DNA of 64,000 bases from an uncultured Propionibacteriaceae bacterium (GCA_945911015.1 CAMDZW010000014.1:16028-80027), one strand, 5' to 3'. Positions 16,368-25,500 are shown, counted from the first letter of the stretch. The notes: generated by a model not told the origin, from the sequence alone. A program made the numbers and translations.

Positions 16368-17438
16368 ATGGACTTCGACACGCTCACGGTCCACCTCGAC
16401 CAGCTGGTCACCAGCGGCGAGCTCGCCGGCTGGACGGCCGGGGTGGCCGATGATGCCGACACGACCCTCGCCTCGGGTGGATCACGCAGCCGTGGCGGTC
16501 CACCGATGTCGATCGACACGGTCTTTGCGATCTCGTCCTGCACCAAGCCGATCGCCGGCGCGCTCACGATGTGCCTGGTCGACCGTGAGGTGTTCAGCCT
16601 GGACGACTCGATCGCCACCTGGCTCCCCGAATTCGCCGACACCCCGGTCCTCACTGATCCCGACGGCCCTCTGGACCGGACCGTCGCCTGTGAGCGACCG
16701 ATCACCGTACGGGATCTGCTCACCATGACCCCGGGGTTCGGCTGGGTCGACGACGGCCCACTCGCGGCAGCGATGACCGCTCACCAGGTTGCCCCGGGGC
16801 CGTTCCCGCCACCGATGTCGCCCGCCGAGTACCTGCACCGGCTGGGCAGCCTGCCCCTGGCCGACCAGCCCGGCACCCGCTGGCGCTACCACACCAGCAG
16901 TGACGTGCTGGGGGTCCTGTTGGCCCGCGCCACCCACACCCCGATCCACGACCTGCTCGCCACCTACGTCACCGGCCCACTGGGCATGGTTGACACTGGC
17001 TTCGCGGCCGATCCGGACCGGATGGCCACCGCCTACGGGCCAGGTCTTGAGCCATTCGAGATTCCCGAAGGAACCTTCACTTCTCCACCACAGTTCGAGT
17101 CTCTCGCCACCGGCCTCACCTCGACCGTACGGGATCAGCTCACCTTCCTGCGCGGGTTGGCGACCGGATCCCTGCTCAGCAAGGAATCCTGGGCCCAGAT
17201 GACCACCGATCACCTGACCGCGGAGCAACGGTCCAGCGCCGAGATGTTGCTTGACGGCAACGGCTGGGGCCTCCATCTGGAGATCCGTCCCACGAGTGTG
17301 GGCTGGGCCGGCGGGTTGGGCACGATCGGCTACGTCGACCCTGTCACCGGGACCGCCGCTGCCCTCTTCACCCAGAGCTCGGTCGAGTCGACCGGGGGGA
17401 TGTCGGCCGTAGAGGCGTTCCTCACTCTGGTGGACTGA
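16368..17438 (+). CDS. Serine hydrolase, beta-lactamase/class C (PF00144) family
   Basis: The protein is 356 aa from ATG 16368. It has the SxxK nucleophile motif SCTK in VFAISSCTKPIAGALTM, the second motif region WRYHTSSDVLGVLLARAT in the place of YxN, and GWAGGLGT where the KTG/HxG motif is expected. No signal peptide is visible, so it is likely a cytoplasmic esterase or peptidase rather than a beta-lactamase. The gene is monocistronic and its last 17 bases overlap the fractured gene on the other strand. Confidence 0.9.
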   Translation: MDFDTLTVHLDQLVTSGELAGWTAGVADDADTTLASGGSRSRGGPPMSIDTVFAISSCTKPIAGALTMCLVDREVFSLDDSIATWLPEFADTPVLTDPDGPLDRTVACERPITVRDLLTMTPGFGWVDDGPLAAAMTAHQVAPGPFPPPMSPAEYLHRLGSLPLADQPGTRWRYHTSSDVLGVLLARATHTPIHDLLATYVTGPLGMVDTGFAADPDRMATAYGPGLEPFEIPEGTFTSPPQFESLATGLTSTVRDQLTFLRGLATGSLLSKESWAQMTTDHLTAEQRSSAEMLLDGNGWGLHLEIRPTSVGWAGGLGTIGYVDPVTGTAAALFTQSSVESTGGMSAVEAFLTLVD

Positions 17439-17648
17439 GCCAACCCAGCTCGATGAGCCTGGGCCGGATCAGATGGCGCACGACCGCAGCACTGACCGGC
17501 GACGAGATGTGGGCAAAGTTGAACTGCAGCGACGGTGCGAGCTCACCCCGACCACGGTAGGCATCGTCCTCGGGGGGGTCGGCACCACTCCCAGATCGGT
17601 CCAGACTTGGTCACCCAGCGTGACGAGGTCAGTGATGGCCGGGTGCAC
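17422..17648 (-). pseudogene. Frameshifted small gene (about 75 codons) after aat
   Basis: No track ORF covers this gap. On the minus strand a GTG at 17648, inside the end of aat, opens a frame reading VHPAITDLVTLGDQVWTDLG up to a run of seven C (seven G on the plus strand at about 17572-17578). Adding one C lets the frame continue through ELAPSLQFNFAHISSPVSAA to a TGA at 17422-17424. Both halves look protein-like and the reading frame fills the space between aat and the convergent hydrolase exactly. It may be a real pseudogene, a phase-variable gene or a homopolymer sequencing error. I do not recognise the family. Confidence 0.5.
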
Positions 17649-18342
17649 GCCAATCCGGCGCGGGTGTCGTCAGCACGGCACTGAGCCGGGTGAGGTAGTC
17701 GGACCGGTCGATCTCGATGACGCCGAGCGTGGCCAGATGCGGGGTGCACCACTGCACGTCCAGCAGGCGCTGTCCCGCAGAGGCGGTCAACACCGAGACC
17801 AGCTCCACCAGGGCGACCTTGGAGGCGTCCCGGCCGTGGTCGGGATCGTGGAACATGGACTCGCCGGCAAACAACCCGCCAATCCCGACTCCATAGAGAC
17901 CCCCGACGAGTCGGTTCTCGCCGTCCCAGACCTCGACCGAGTGCGCGAGCCCGCGGTCGTGCAGTCCTCCATAGACCCGTCTGATGTCGTCATTGATCCA
18001 GGCTCCTTCGCGTGACGGATCGCCGCAGCGCCGCATCACCTCGTCAAAGGCCCGGTCACGGGTCACCCGATAGCGACGGGTCATCTTGCGCAAGCTCCGG
18101 GACACCCGCAGCCCGTCGAGCGGCAAGATCCCGCGCCGCATCGGCGAGAACCACGCAAAGGCCACCTCCGCGTCGAGCTGTGGCCAGCGCTCGGCGTCAA
18201 CCGGCATCGGGAACACCCCGGTCCGATAGGCCTCCACCACAACAGTGGTCGAGAACTCGCCCGACAACCCGATCATGTCGTGGGGCGGCCAGTCCGCGGG
18301 ATCTCCGAAGATTGCTGAGGGCACCAAAGCATTGTGCCGCAT
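17629..18342 (-). CDS. aat: Leucyl/phenylalanyl-tRNA-protein transferase
   Basis: The protein is 237 aa from ATG 18342; the 534-aa track ORF is this gene plus antisense of its neighbour. It adds Leu or Phe to N-terminal Arg or Lys of proteins to make N-degrons for ClpS/ClpAP. The family signatures are clear: VVVEAYRTGVFPMP, AFAWFSPMRRGILPLD, EGAWINDDIRRVYGGLHDRGLAHSVEVWD, LVGGLYGVGIGGLFAGESMFH, LDVQWCTPHLATLGVIEI. GGAG lies about ten bases before the start. It is divergent from the EcsC-family gene. Confidence 0.95.
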   Translation of the reverse strand: MRHNALVPSAIFGDPADWPPHDMIGLSGEFSTTVVVEAYRTGVFPMPVDAERWPQLDAEVAFAWFSPMRRGILPLDGLRVSRSLRKMTRRYRVTRDRAFDEVMRRCGDPSREGAWINDDIRRVYGGLHDRGLAHSVEVWDGENRLVGGLYGVGIGGLFAGESMFHDPDHGRDASKVALVELVSVLTASAGQRLLDVQWCTPHLATLGVIEIDRSDYLTRLSAVLTTPAPDWRAPGHH

Positions 18343-18540
18343 GCTCACGATCTCCAGCTCGGACCGAGCGACCAGCCTGGGCCCTCCCGCTGTGGGGTGG
18401 CATGCGTCGTACGGTCGGCGAAGCAACTGCTGGATGGGCGGGCCCGGGCCGACTACGATCGGGGACACCTCCGGGTCCCACCCGATCGCATCAGCGCTGC
18501 CGCCGCGTACTCTTGGTGAGGCTGAGCAAAGGAGGCCTCG

Positions 18541-19209
18541 ATGTCGCAGAAACCGATGGGCAAGGTCATGGAAACTGTCCACAGGGCAACGCCGATCGCC
18601 GGCGGCGTACTGCGTCGCATGCTGGAGATCGCCATCGACGGCATCTCCGCACTCCCGGGCGCCAAACATTCGGCGGCCCGCCACCTGCAGAAGACCGGCG
18701 ACGTCGATGAGGCCATCGACTCGGTCGTCCGTGCCCACATCGCTCTGGCCGGTGCGCAGGGTTTTGCAACCAACCTCGGCGGCCTGCTGGCCATGCCGGT
18801 CACCCTGCCGGCCAACATCACCGGCATCCTCACCATCCAGACCCGCATGATCGCCGCGATCGCGCATCTGCGTGGTTATGACATCAACGACAACCGGGTC
18901 CGTACGGCCATCGTCGCCTGTCTGCTCGGTGGCGAAGAGGTCGCTCGACGCATCCACAACGGGACGCTGCCGACCTCGCCGATGGCGATGGCCACGGCCC
19001 CGATCTTCGACCCGGAGCTTGATGCCGCGGTGGCCAAGGAGGTGCTCGGCGCCGTGGTCGCCCGCGTCGGCGGCAAGGGCTTGAGCATCACTCTCACCAA
19101 GCGGATCCCGATCATCGGCGGCGGCGTCGGCGCCGCCTGGGACGGCTGGTCCACCCGACAGCTCGGCGTCTACGCCCGGGGCGAGCTGGTCACCCGCCGG
19201 CGCCGCTGA
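18541..19209 (+). CDS. EcsC family protein
   Basis: The protein is 222 aa with a perfect AAAGGAGG Shine-Dalgarno six bases before ATG. It shows the EcsC (PF12787) pattern: a helical N-terminus, then FATNLGGLLAMPVTLPANITGILTIQTRMIAAIAHLRGYD, CLLGGEEVARRI and a glycine-rich C-terminal segment KRIPIIGGGVGAAWDGWSTRQLG. EcsC proteins are linked to ABC transporter function and membrane stress in bacilli, but their mechanism is unknown. The LPANITGI motif suggests close contact with the membrane. Confidence 0.9.
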   Translation: MSQKPMGKVMETVHRATPIAGGVLRRMLEIAIDGISALPGAKHSAARHLQKTGDVDEAIDSVVRAHIALAGAQGFATNLGGLLAMPVTLPANITGILTIQTRMIAAIAHLRGYDINDNRVRTAIVACLLGGEEVARRIHNGTLPTSPMAMATAPIFDPELDAAVAKEVLGAVVARVGGKGLSITLTKRIPIIGGGVGAAWDGWSTRQLGVYARGELVTRRRR

Positions 19210-19259
19210 CGCCGGCTCGGCACGTCCATCCACTCGAAGCGTCTGGCCCGACTCCGGAG

Positions 19260-19703
19260 TCAGACGACTTCGCCGTACGAGGGATCGTGCGGCCGCACCT
19301 CCGCCGGCAGTGCCAAGTGATCCCGTACGGCTTCGGACGCCACCTCGATCTCGGGCTGAGTTCGTGGCGTGGAGGTCGGTTCCGGGGTGACCTCCACGTC
19401 GAAGACTGGCTCGGCGTCCGGGTCAGGTTGGGTGAGCTGCTCAGACTGGGCACCCGGAGCAGGCTTGGTGAGCTGCTCAGGCCAGGTGTCCGGGACAGGT
19501 TCGGCGGACGGCTCTGGTTCCGCGAACGGGGCGGGCACTGGCGGTAGGTCGGTCCGTTGGGCCTCGGCCCACAGCTCTGCCTCCTCGGCGCGGCGCCGCC
19601 GCACCTGCATCATCCCGGCACCAGCGGCCACTGCGGCCACGATCGCACCACCCACTGCGATCAGCCGTCGCCCACGGGATCGGGACTGCCGTTGCGCTTC
19701 CAC
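19260..19703 (-). CDS. Single-pass membrane protein with acidic Pro/Glu-rich tail
   Basis: The protein is 147 aa from GTG 19703. A basic N-terminus (EAQRQSRSRGRRL) precedes one helix (IAVGGAIVAAVAAGAGMMQV), a stop-transfer RRRR, and then about 110 residues rich in Pro, Glu, Gln and Thr with PEQLTKPAPGAQSEQLTQP repeats. No domain is recognisable. TACTGT six bases before GTG 19703 supports this start over the track start. Confidence 0.7.
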   Translation of the reverse strand: MEAQRQSRSRGRRLIAVGGAIVAAVAAGAGMMQVRRRRAEEAELWAEAQRTDLPPVPAPFAEPEPSAEPVPDTWPEQLTKPAPGAQSEQLTQPDPDAEPVFDVEVTPEPTSTPRTQPEIEVASEAVRDHLALPAEVRPHDPSYGEVV

Positions 19704-19709
19704 ATGGCC

Positions 19710-19715
19710 ACAGTA
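19710..19715 (-). promoter_or_regulatory. Leaderless-type -10 of the one-helix membrane protein gene
   Basis: TACTGT on the minus strand is followed by six bases and GTG 19703. Confidence 0.5.
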
Positions 19716-19792
19716 GTGGGCCGACGGTCGGACCACAGATGGGACCGCAGTCTGACGACCGGGGCTACTCGGATACCTAGGCTGGCGACATC

Positions 19793-21073
19793 ATGAACCA
19801 GTCATTCGACACCGAGCGGTTCCAGGATCCCCCCATGGATCCTAATCCTCATGGCCCCGGTCGACCACACTCCGTACGCACTTGGCTCCAGGAGTCGGCC
19901 GACCGTGATCCGGCCGTGGTTGCTCCGCCGCCGCTGCGGTGGTACCGGATCAACACCATATTGGCGATCGGGTGTGCCCTCCTCACGCTGATGGTCAACG
20001 TCACCAATGGTTACAGCGGGTTCTTCAATGGTCTCGGGACCCTCGGCGGCCTTCTGGTCAGCGCGGCCATCGCCTTCCGGATGCATCAGCCGAGGTTGAG
20101 CCTTGCCCTGGCCGTCTCCGGCGGGATCCTGTTGGCCATCTTCATCCACCACCCGACGGCGCATGCCTTCCTGATCCCGATCATCGTCTATTCGATGGCG
20201 CGATGGGCCGACGTGATCACCCGGCGCATGACCCAGGGCGTGATGTTGATGGGCTCAGCAGCCGCATCAGCGTCCTGGACGTCGGGCTACTTCAACGGCA
20301 GCGAGATGGCCGTCATCATGATCGGCTGTGCCATGGCCGTTGCTTCGGCCTACCTGCTGGGTCGCACCATCCGCCAGACCACCGCACAACGCACCGAACG
20401 GACCCGGGCCGCTGAGGAGCGGAGCCGTCACGAGATGGTCGAGCGGGAGCAGCAGCTGCGGATGAATGCGATCCACGAGCGCAACCGGATCGCCCGCGAG
20501 CTTCACGACATCATCGCGCACTCACTGTCGGTGATCGTGGTCCAGGCCGAGGGCGGCAAAGCCGTCGCCGAGAAGAATCCAGAGCTGGCCCGTCAAGCAC
20601 TGACGACCATCGCCGACACTTCCCGGACCTCACTGGCCGAGATGCGATCCATGGTCCGGCTGCTGCGCGGCGAGACCGACGAGGGCGAGGACTACGTGCC
20701 CGCGCCCGGGCTGGGCGACATCCCTTCCTTGGTGGAGGTGACCGGCAATGCGACCCTGATCGTCGAGGGCGACATGCCGGCGGTCAGCGACGCGATCGGC
20801 CTGGCCGCCTACAGAGTGGTGCAGGAATCGCTCACCAATGTCCTCAAGCACGGCGGACCGCAGGCCCGCGCCACGGTCACCATCAGCTACTGGCCCGGCG
20901 AGATCCAACTCGAGATCGCCGACAACGGTCGCGGCGCCGCTGCGGCCAATGATGGACAGGGCAACGGCGTCCATGGCATGCGGGAGCGGCTCGAGCTGCA
21001 TGGTGGTCAGCTGATCGCCCAGCCCCGCGTCGGCGGCGGATTCGTCGTACGGGCTAGGCTTCCGTACGCCTGA
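19793..21073 (+). CDS. Sensor histidine kinase, DesK/NarL (HisKA_3) type
   Basis: The protein is 426 aa. A 50-residue cytoplasmic lead precedes about five membrane helices (RINTILAIGCALLTLMVNV to MAVIMIGCAMAVASAYLLG). Next come a coiled coil, the HisKA_3 box ERNRIARELHDIIAHSLSVIVVQAEG with the phospho-acceptor His at about 238, and an HATPase domain (ESLTNVLKHGG, GNGVHGMRERLELHGG). TAGGCT lies nine bases before the ATG. The gene is followed after 27 bases by acetoacetyl-CoA synthetase, and the likely partner regulator lies only after that gene. Confidence 0.92.
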   Translation: MNQSFDTERFQDPPMDPNPHGPGRPHSVRTWLQESADRDPAVVAPPPLRWYRINTILAIGCALLTLMVNVTNGYSGFFNGLGTLGGLLVSAAIAFRMHQPRLSLALAVSGGILLAIFIHHPTAHAFLIPIIVYSMARWADVITRRMTQGVMLMGSAAASASWTSGYFNGSEMAVIMIGCAMAVASAYLLGRTIRQTTAQRTERTRAAEERSRHEMVEREQQLRMNAIHERNRIARELHDIIAHSLSVIVVQAEGGKAVAEKNPELARQALTTIADTSRTSLAEMRSMVRLLRGETDEGEDYVPAPGLGDIPSLVEVTGNATLIVEGDMPAVSDAIGLAAYRVVQESLTNVLKHGGPQARATVTISYWPGEIQLEIADNGRGAAAANDGQGNGVHGMRERLELHGGQLIAQPRVGGGFVVRARLPYA

Positions 21074-21100
21074 ACCAACGCCGGCGTGGAGGGACAACCA

Positions 21101-23068
21101 ATGGTGACCAGCGGGTCGGATGTGCTGTGGGAGCCACCGGCCGATGTACGGGAACGGACCCGGGTCGGGGCGTTCCTGGCGTGGCTGTCGCAGGCGCGGG
21201 GGTTGTCCTTTGCCGACTACCACGAACTCCACACCTGGTCGGTGACCGATCTGGACGGCTTCTGGTCGGCAATCTGGGAGTTCTTCTCGCTGGGCAGCGA
21301 CCCGGGGCCCGCATTGACCTCGGCGACCATGCCCGGCACCCAGTGGTTCCCGCACGCCCGCCTCAACTGGGCCGAGCAGGTGCTGCGCGCACCCGGTCTG
21401 GCCGACAACGATCCGGTCGTGGTCGCCCACTCCCAGACCCGCCCGTCGGACACCCTGAGCGTGGCGGACCTGCGAGACCGAGTGGCCCGGGCGGCGACCG
21501 GCCTGCGCCGGCTGGGAGTCGGTCCCGGTGACCGGGTCGCGGCCTATCTGCCCAACATCGCCGAAACCTTCATCCTGCTGCTCGCGAGCGCCAGCCTCGG
21601 CGCGGTCTTCTCCAGCTGCGCGCCCGAGTTCGGCACCCGCAGCGTCTGTGACCGGCTGCGACAGATCGAGCCGAAACTGCTGGTCACCGTCGACGGATAC
21701 CGCTACGGCGACAAGGACATCGACCGTCGCGACGAAGTCGCCACCATCCGCGAACAACTCCCCTCGTTGGAACATGTGGTGTGTGTCCCCTACCTCGATC
21801 CGAGCGCAGAACTGCCCGAAACCCTGTCCTGGCAGGCTTTTCTCTCCACCGCCGATCCGCTGGAGTTCGCCCGGCTCCGGTTCGACCATCCGCTCTACGT
21901 GCTGTACTCGTCGGGGACGACCGGCCTGCCGAAACCGATCATCCACGGTCACGGCGGGATCCTGCTCGAACACCTGAAGTCCCTTGCCCTACACGTTGAT
22001 CTCGGTCCCGGCGATCGGTTCTGGTGGTTCACCACGACCGGCTGGATGATGTGGAACTACCTGGTTTCGGCCCCAGCCACCGGTGCTGCGATCGTCCTCT
22101 ACGACGGAGACCCGGGCCACCCGGATCTGGGTGCTGTGTGGCGGCTGGTCGACCAGACCGGCACCACAGTGTTCGGGACCTCTGCGCCGTACCTCATGGC
22201 CTGCCGCAAGGCCGGCGTCGTACCCCGTGACATCGCCGATCTGAGTCGCCTCCGCGGGCTCGGCTCGACCGGTGCGCCGCTGCCACCGGAGGGATTCCGG
22301 TGGGTGTACGAGAACGTCTCGACCGATGTGTTGCTGAGCTCGTTCTCCGGCGGCACGGATGTGTGCACCGGGTTCGTCGGTGCTTCGCCCCTGCTCCCGG
22401 TGTACGAGGGCGAGATCCCTGCGGCCTGTCTGGGATGTGCGATCGAGGCCTACGACCCGACCGGCCGCCCCCGACGAGGCGAGTTGGGCGAGCTGGTGAT
22501 CACCGCGCCGATGCCGTCGATGCCGATCGGATTCTGGGGCGACGACGGCAGCCGGATGCGGGAGGCCTACTTCTCCGGATTCGACGGAGTCTGGCAGCAC
22601 GGCGACTGGATCACCATCACCGAACGGGGTTCGTGTGTGATCACCGGCCGTTCCGATGCGACGTTGAACCGCGGCGGTGTCCGACTCGGGACGGCCGAGT
22701 TCTACTCCGTGGTGGAGGCACTGCCTGAGATCGCCTCGGCCCTGGTCGTGCACCTGGAGGGGGAGGGGTCCGGCGAGCTGGTGCTGTTCGTGGCCCTGGC
22801 CGACGGTTCGCTCGAGGTCAGCGACGAGCTGCGGGAACGGATCGCCGATGAGCTGCGGTCCCACCTGTCGCCGCGGCATGTCCCCGACCGGGTCCACGCG
22901 GTCCCGGCCATCCCCCGAACCCTGTCCGGGAAAAAGCTTGAGGTGCCGGTCAAACGGATCCTGCTCGGCACCCCGATCGACACGGCTGCAGCCACCGGCG
23001 CACTCGCCGACCCCGAGTCCTTGGCGCCCTTTGCCGCACTCGCCCCGACTGACAGGATGGGCCCATGA
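21101..23068 (+). CDS. aacS: Acetoacetyl-CoA synthetase (acetoacetate-CoA ligase)
   Basis: The protein is 655 aa from ATG 21101 (GGAGGG eight bases upstream), the full length for this family. It makes acetoacetyl-CoA from acetoacetate, ATP and CoA, feeding ketone-body and polyhydroxyalkanoate-type metabolism. The ANL-superfamily motifs are present: YSSGTTGLPKPIIHGHGG, TTTGWMMWN, SFSGGTDVCTGFVGASP and the C-terminal catalytic lysine in RTLSGKKLEVPVKRI. The N-terminal FLAWLSQARGLSFADYHELHTWSVTDLDGFW is specific to acetoacetyl-CoA synthetases. Its stop overlaps the ATG of the response regulator. Confidence 0.94.
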   Translation: MVTSGSDVLWEPPADVRERTRVGAFLAWLSQARGLSFADYHELHTWSVTDLDGFWSAIWEFFSLGSDPGPALTSATMPGTQWFPHARLNWAEQVLRAPGLADNDPVVVAHSQTRPSDTLSVADLRDRVARAATGLRRLGVGPGDRVAAYLPNIAETFILLLASASLGAVFSSCAPEFGTRSVCDRLRQIEPKLLVTVDGYRYGDKDIDRRDEVATIREQLPSLEHVVCVPYLDPSAELPETLSWQAFLSTADPLEFARLRFDHPLYVLYSSGTTGLPKPIIHGHGGILLEHLKSLALHVDLGPGDRFWWFTTTGWMMWNYLVSAPATGAAIVLYDGDPGHPDLGAVWRLVDQTGTTVFGTSAPYLMACRKAGVVPRDIADLSRLRGLGSTGAPLPPEGFRWVYENVSTDVLLSSFSGGTDVCTGFVGASPLLPVYEGEIPAACLGCAIEAYDPTGRPRRGELGELVITAPMPSMPIGFWGDDGSRMREAYFSGFDGVWQHGDWITITERGSCVITGRSDATLNRGGVRLGTAEFYSVVEALPEIASALVVHLEGEGSGELVLFVALADGSLEVSDELRERIADELRSHLSPRHVPDRVHAVPAIPRTLSGKKLEVPVKRILLGTPIDTAAATGALADPESLAPFAALAPTDRMGP

Positions 23069-23733
23069 GCGAACCTCCGATCCGTGTCGTGCTCGTCGAC
23101 GACCAGGCCCTCGTCCGAGGCGGGTTCTCGATGTTGATCACCGCCAGTGACGACATGGAGGTGGTCGGGGAGGCCAGCAACGGTGAGGAGGCCCTGCGGC
23201 TGCTGCGCCGGGTCGAGGCCGATGTGGTGCTGATGGACATCCGGATGCCGATCATGGATGGCGTCGAGACGACTCGCCGGCTTGTCGCTGACAACAATCC
23301 GGCCCGGGTGCTGGTGCTGACGACCTTCGACCTCGACGAGTACGTGTTCAACGCGCTGAAGGCCGGCGCCGCCGGGTTCCTCCTCAAGGACGCCAAGCCC
23401 GAAGACCTCCTGTCGGCAATCCGCAGTGTCGCCGCCGGAGACTCGGTCGTCGCCCCGAGTGCCACCAAGCGCCTGCTGGAACAGGTCATCCCACACCTAC
23501 CTCAGGGTGAGCCCACCGAAACCGACACCCGCCTCGATGTCCTCACCGACCGGGAGCGCGAAGTTCTGATCGAGATCGCCGGCGGCGCCACCAATGCCGA
23601 GATCTGCGCCAACCTCTACATGGCCGAGGGAACCGTCAAGACCCATGTCGGGCGGCTGCTGGCCAAACTCGGATGTCGCGACCGGGTCGGTCTGGTTCTC
23701 CTCGCCTACGAGACCGGGCTCGTCTCCCGCTGA
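23065..23733 (+). CDS. NarL/LuxR-family response regulator
   Basis: The protein is 222 aa with the receiver motif VLVDDQALVRGG, phospho-acceptor Asp58 in VVLMDIRMPIMDG, lysine in FLLKDAKPEDL, and the C-terminal HTH LTDREREVLIEIAGGATNAEI with EGTVKTHVGRLLAKLGCRDR. ATGA overlap couples it to aacS. It is the natural partner of the kinase at 19793. The simplest reading is one operon in which a metabolic enzyme is made in step with a two-component pair. Confidence 0.94.
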   Translation: MSEPPIRVVLVDDQALVRGGFSMLITASDDMEVVGEASNGEEALRLLRRVEADVVLMDIRMPIMDGVETTRRLVADNNPARVLVLTTFDLDEYVFNALKAGAAGFLLKDAKPEDLLSAIRSVAAGDSVVAPSATKRLLEQVIPHLPQGEPTETDTRLDVLTDREREVLIEIAGGATNAEICANLYMAEGTVKTHVGRLLAKLGCRDRVGLVLLAYETGLVSR

Positions 23734-23920
23734 CCGAGCATTTGATCCCGAAAGTTGCCGAGCTCCGACCTCAGAAATCGGTCCACGGCCCCTAAAATCG
23801 GGATCGAATGCACACCCCTGGTCATGAGCGACCCACTGCGGGCTCAGCAAGACGGCATCCTCCAAGATCTCGGCCTCGTCGTGGGCACTCCCGCTGCTGT
23901 GAGGACGGGTTCTCCTCACG
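23734..23920. other. Intergenic region with inverted repeats before lnt
   Basis: No gene is visible. GATCCCGA (23744-23751) and TCGGGATC (23798-23805) form a widely spaced inverted repeat. GTGAGGA (23899-23905) and TCCTCAC (23913-23919) form a tight hairpin just before the lnt promoter. The first could help end the response-regulator transcript, though there is no T run. Confidence 0.4.
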
Positions 23921-23926
23921 TAGGCT
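23921..23926 (+). promoter_or_regulatory. Leaderless-type -10 of lnt
   Basis: TAGGCT is followed by six bases and GTG 23933. A seven-base-pair hairpin sits immediately upstream, in the -35 region. Confidence 0.5.
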
Positions 23927-23932
23927 GACCGC

Positions 23933-25498
23933 GTGTCCGAACGCCCCCTCCTCCCGCTGTGGGCCGCAGTCGGTGTGGCAGCGGTGGCGGGCCTCGCGCT
24001 TGACGGCGCCCTGCCCTCGTTGGGGTGGTGGCCGCTGGCCTTCGTGTCGGTGATCCTGGGCCTGCTGACTCTGATCGGGCGACGAGTCGGTGGGGCGATC
24101 CTGGTTGGGGCGGTGTACGGGCTTTGCTTCTTCACCCCCAACGTCTCGTTCATCAGCCGGTTCCTCGGCGACATGCCGCTCGGTTGGTTGCCGTGGATCG
24201 CGCTGGCGGTCCTCGAATCGCTGATCCTGGCGGTGCTGAGCCCGCTCATCACGCTGGCCTACCGCTGGACCCCACGGGTTCGGGACACCAAGGCCGTACG
24301 GGTCATCGTCCTGCCGTTGCTGGTGGCCGGGCTGTGGACCGGCCGGGAGCTGATCCTGGGCTCTGCCCCGTACGGAGGGTTCCCGTGGGGACGTCTGGGG
24401 ATGACCCAGTCGGCCAGCCCGTTCGCAACGGTGGCGTCCTGGCTGAGCGTCGACGGGCTGAGTTTCTGCATCGTGCTGGTCTGCGCCATGGCGATCGAGG
24501 CCGTGCGATGGGCGGCTCGCCCGAACCCGACCCCGGGGGTCGGTGACTCTTTGGGCGTACGGGGTGTCAAGACCTTGTTGCCCATGATCGGTCTGGCCTT
24601 CGCGATGCTGGTGATCCCCCAGTTTCCGACTGCGCCGGCCGGGACCATGCTGGTCGGTGCCGCTCAGGGCAATGGACCAACCGCGTACATCGACGAGCGG
24701 CCGCCGCTGTCGGTGATCAACTCCCAACTCGATGCCTCGCGGCCGTTGGAGACCGAGCGGGTCGACATCGTGGTGTGGCCGGAGGGGAGTGTCGACCACG
24801 ACCCCCTGCAGGATCGTCAGATCGCGGCGATGCTCGATGCGGCGTCTCGCCGGTACGGGGCGCCGATCCTGATGAACAGTGCGTCGGCCGACGGCGAGCT
24901 GGTCTACAACACCTCTTTCCTGTGGACCGAGAACGGTGCAGTCGCACAACATGCCAAACGGCATCCGGTGCCGTTCGGCGAGTATGTACCGGACCGCGAG
25001 TTCTACGAAAAGATCGTGCCGGACCTGATCGGACTGCTCGGCCGCGGTTACTCACCTGGCACGAATCCGCCGGTGATGAATGTCGACGGTACGACCATCG
25101 GGCTGGCGATCTGCTTCGACGTGATCTTCGACGACGTGCCCCGTGAGGCGGTGCAACGTGGCGCACAGGTCTTCCTGCTGCAGACCAACAACGCGGACTT
25201 CCGGGGCACCGACGAGAACCTGCAACAAGTCGCCTTCGCCCGGATGCGGGCCATCGAGACCGGCCGGACCGTGGTGAACCTGTCGACGACCGGCACCAGT
25301 CAGGCCATCGGCCCGGACGGCACCATCCTCGAGACCATCCCGGTTGACGAATCCGGGCTGATCGTCATCGAGATCGAGCTCCGCGACGGCCTCACTCCGG
25401 CCACGGTGATCGGCCCGGCCGTCGAACTGGTCCTGCTGTGGGGTTCGTTGCTCGGGCTCGCCCTGGTCGCGATCCTGGCCGCACGCTCCCGTGACTGA
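23933..25498 (+). CDS. lnt: Apolipoprotein N-acyltransferase
   Basis: The protein is 521 aa. About six membrane helices at the N-terminus and one at the C-terminus (VIGPAVELVLLWGSLLGLALVAI) frame a nitrilase-fold domain. The catalytic triad is visible as Glu in VVWPEGSVDHD, Lys in AKRHPVPFGEYVPDREFYEKI and Cys in LAICFDVIFDDVPREAV. The enzyme adds a third acyl chain to the N-terminal cysteine of lipoproteins in the membrane. Four lipobox proteins would be local substrates only in the trivial sense. The long N-terminus with LGDMPLGWLPW is typical of actinobacterial Lnt. Confidence 0.94.
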   Translation: MSERPLLPLWAAVGVAAVAGLALDGALPSLGWWPLAFVSVILGLLTLIGRRVGGAILVGAVYGLCFFTPNVSFISRFLGDMPLGWLPWIALAVLESLILAVLSPLITLAYRWTPRVRDTKAVRVIVLPLLVAGLWTGRELILGSAPYGGFPWGRLGMTQSASPFATVASWLSVDGLSFCIVLVCAMAIEAVRWAARPNPTPGVGDSLGVRGVKTLLPMIGLAFAMLVIPQFPTAPAGTMLVGAAQGNGPTAYIDERPPLSVINSQLDASRPLETERVDIVVWPEGSVDHDPLQDRQIAAMLDAASRRYGAPILMNSASADGELVYNTSFLWTENGAVAQHAKRHPVPFGEYVPDREFYEKIVPDLIGLLGRGYSPGTNPPVMNVDGTTIGLAICFDVIFDDVPREAVQRGAQVFLLQTNNADFRGTDENLQQVAFARMRAIETGRTVVNLSTTGTSQAIGPDGTILETIPVDESGLIVIEIELRDGLTPATVIGPAVELVLLWGSLLGLALVAILAARSRD

Positions 25499-25500
25499 GA

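Noticed and set aside
17629-19233. 534-aa minus-strand ORF as one protein
   Set aside because: Only its last 237 residues match aat. The rest is antisense to the EcsC-family gene and has no coding character.
19241-19265. Hairpin terminator between the EcsC-family gene and the one-helix protein gene
   Set aside because: GACTCCGGAGTC is palindromic but leaves no loop, and the outer arms are only five bases.
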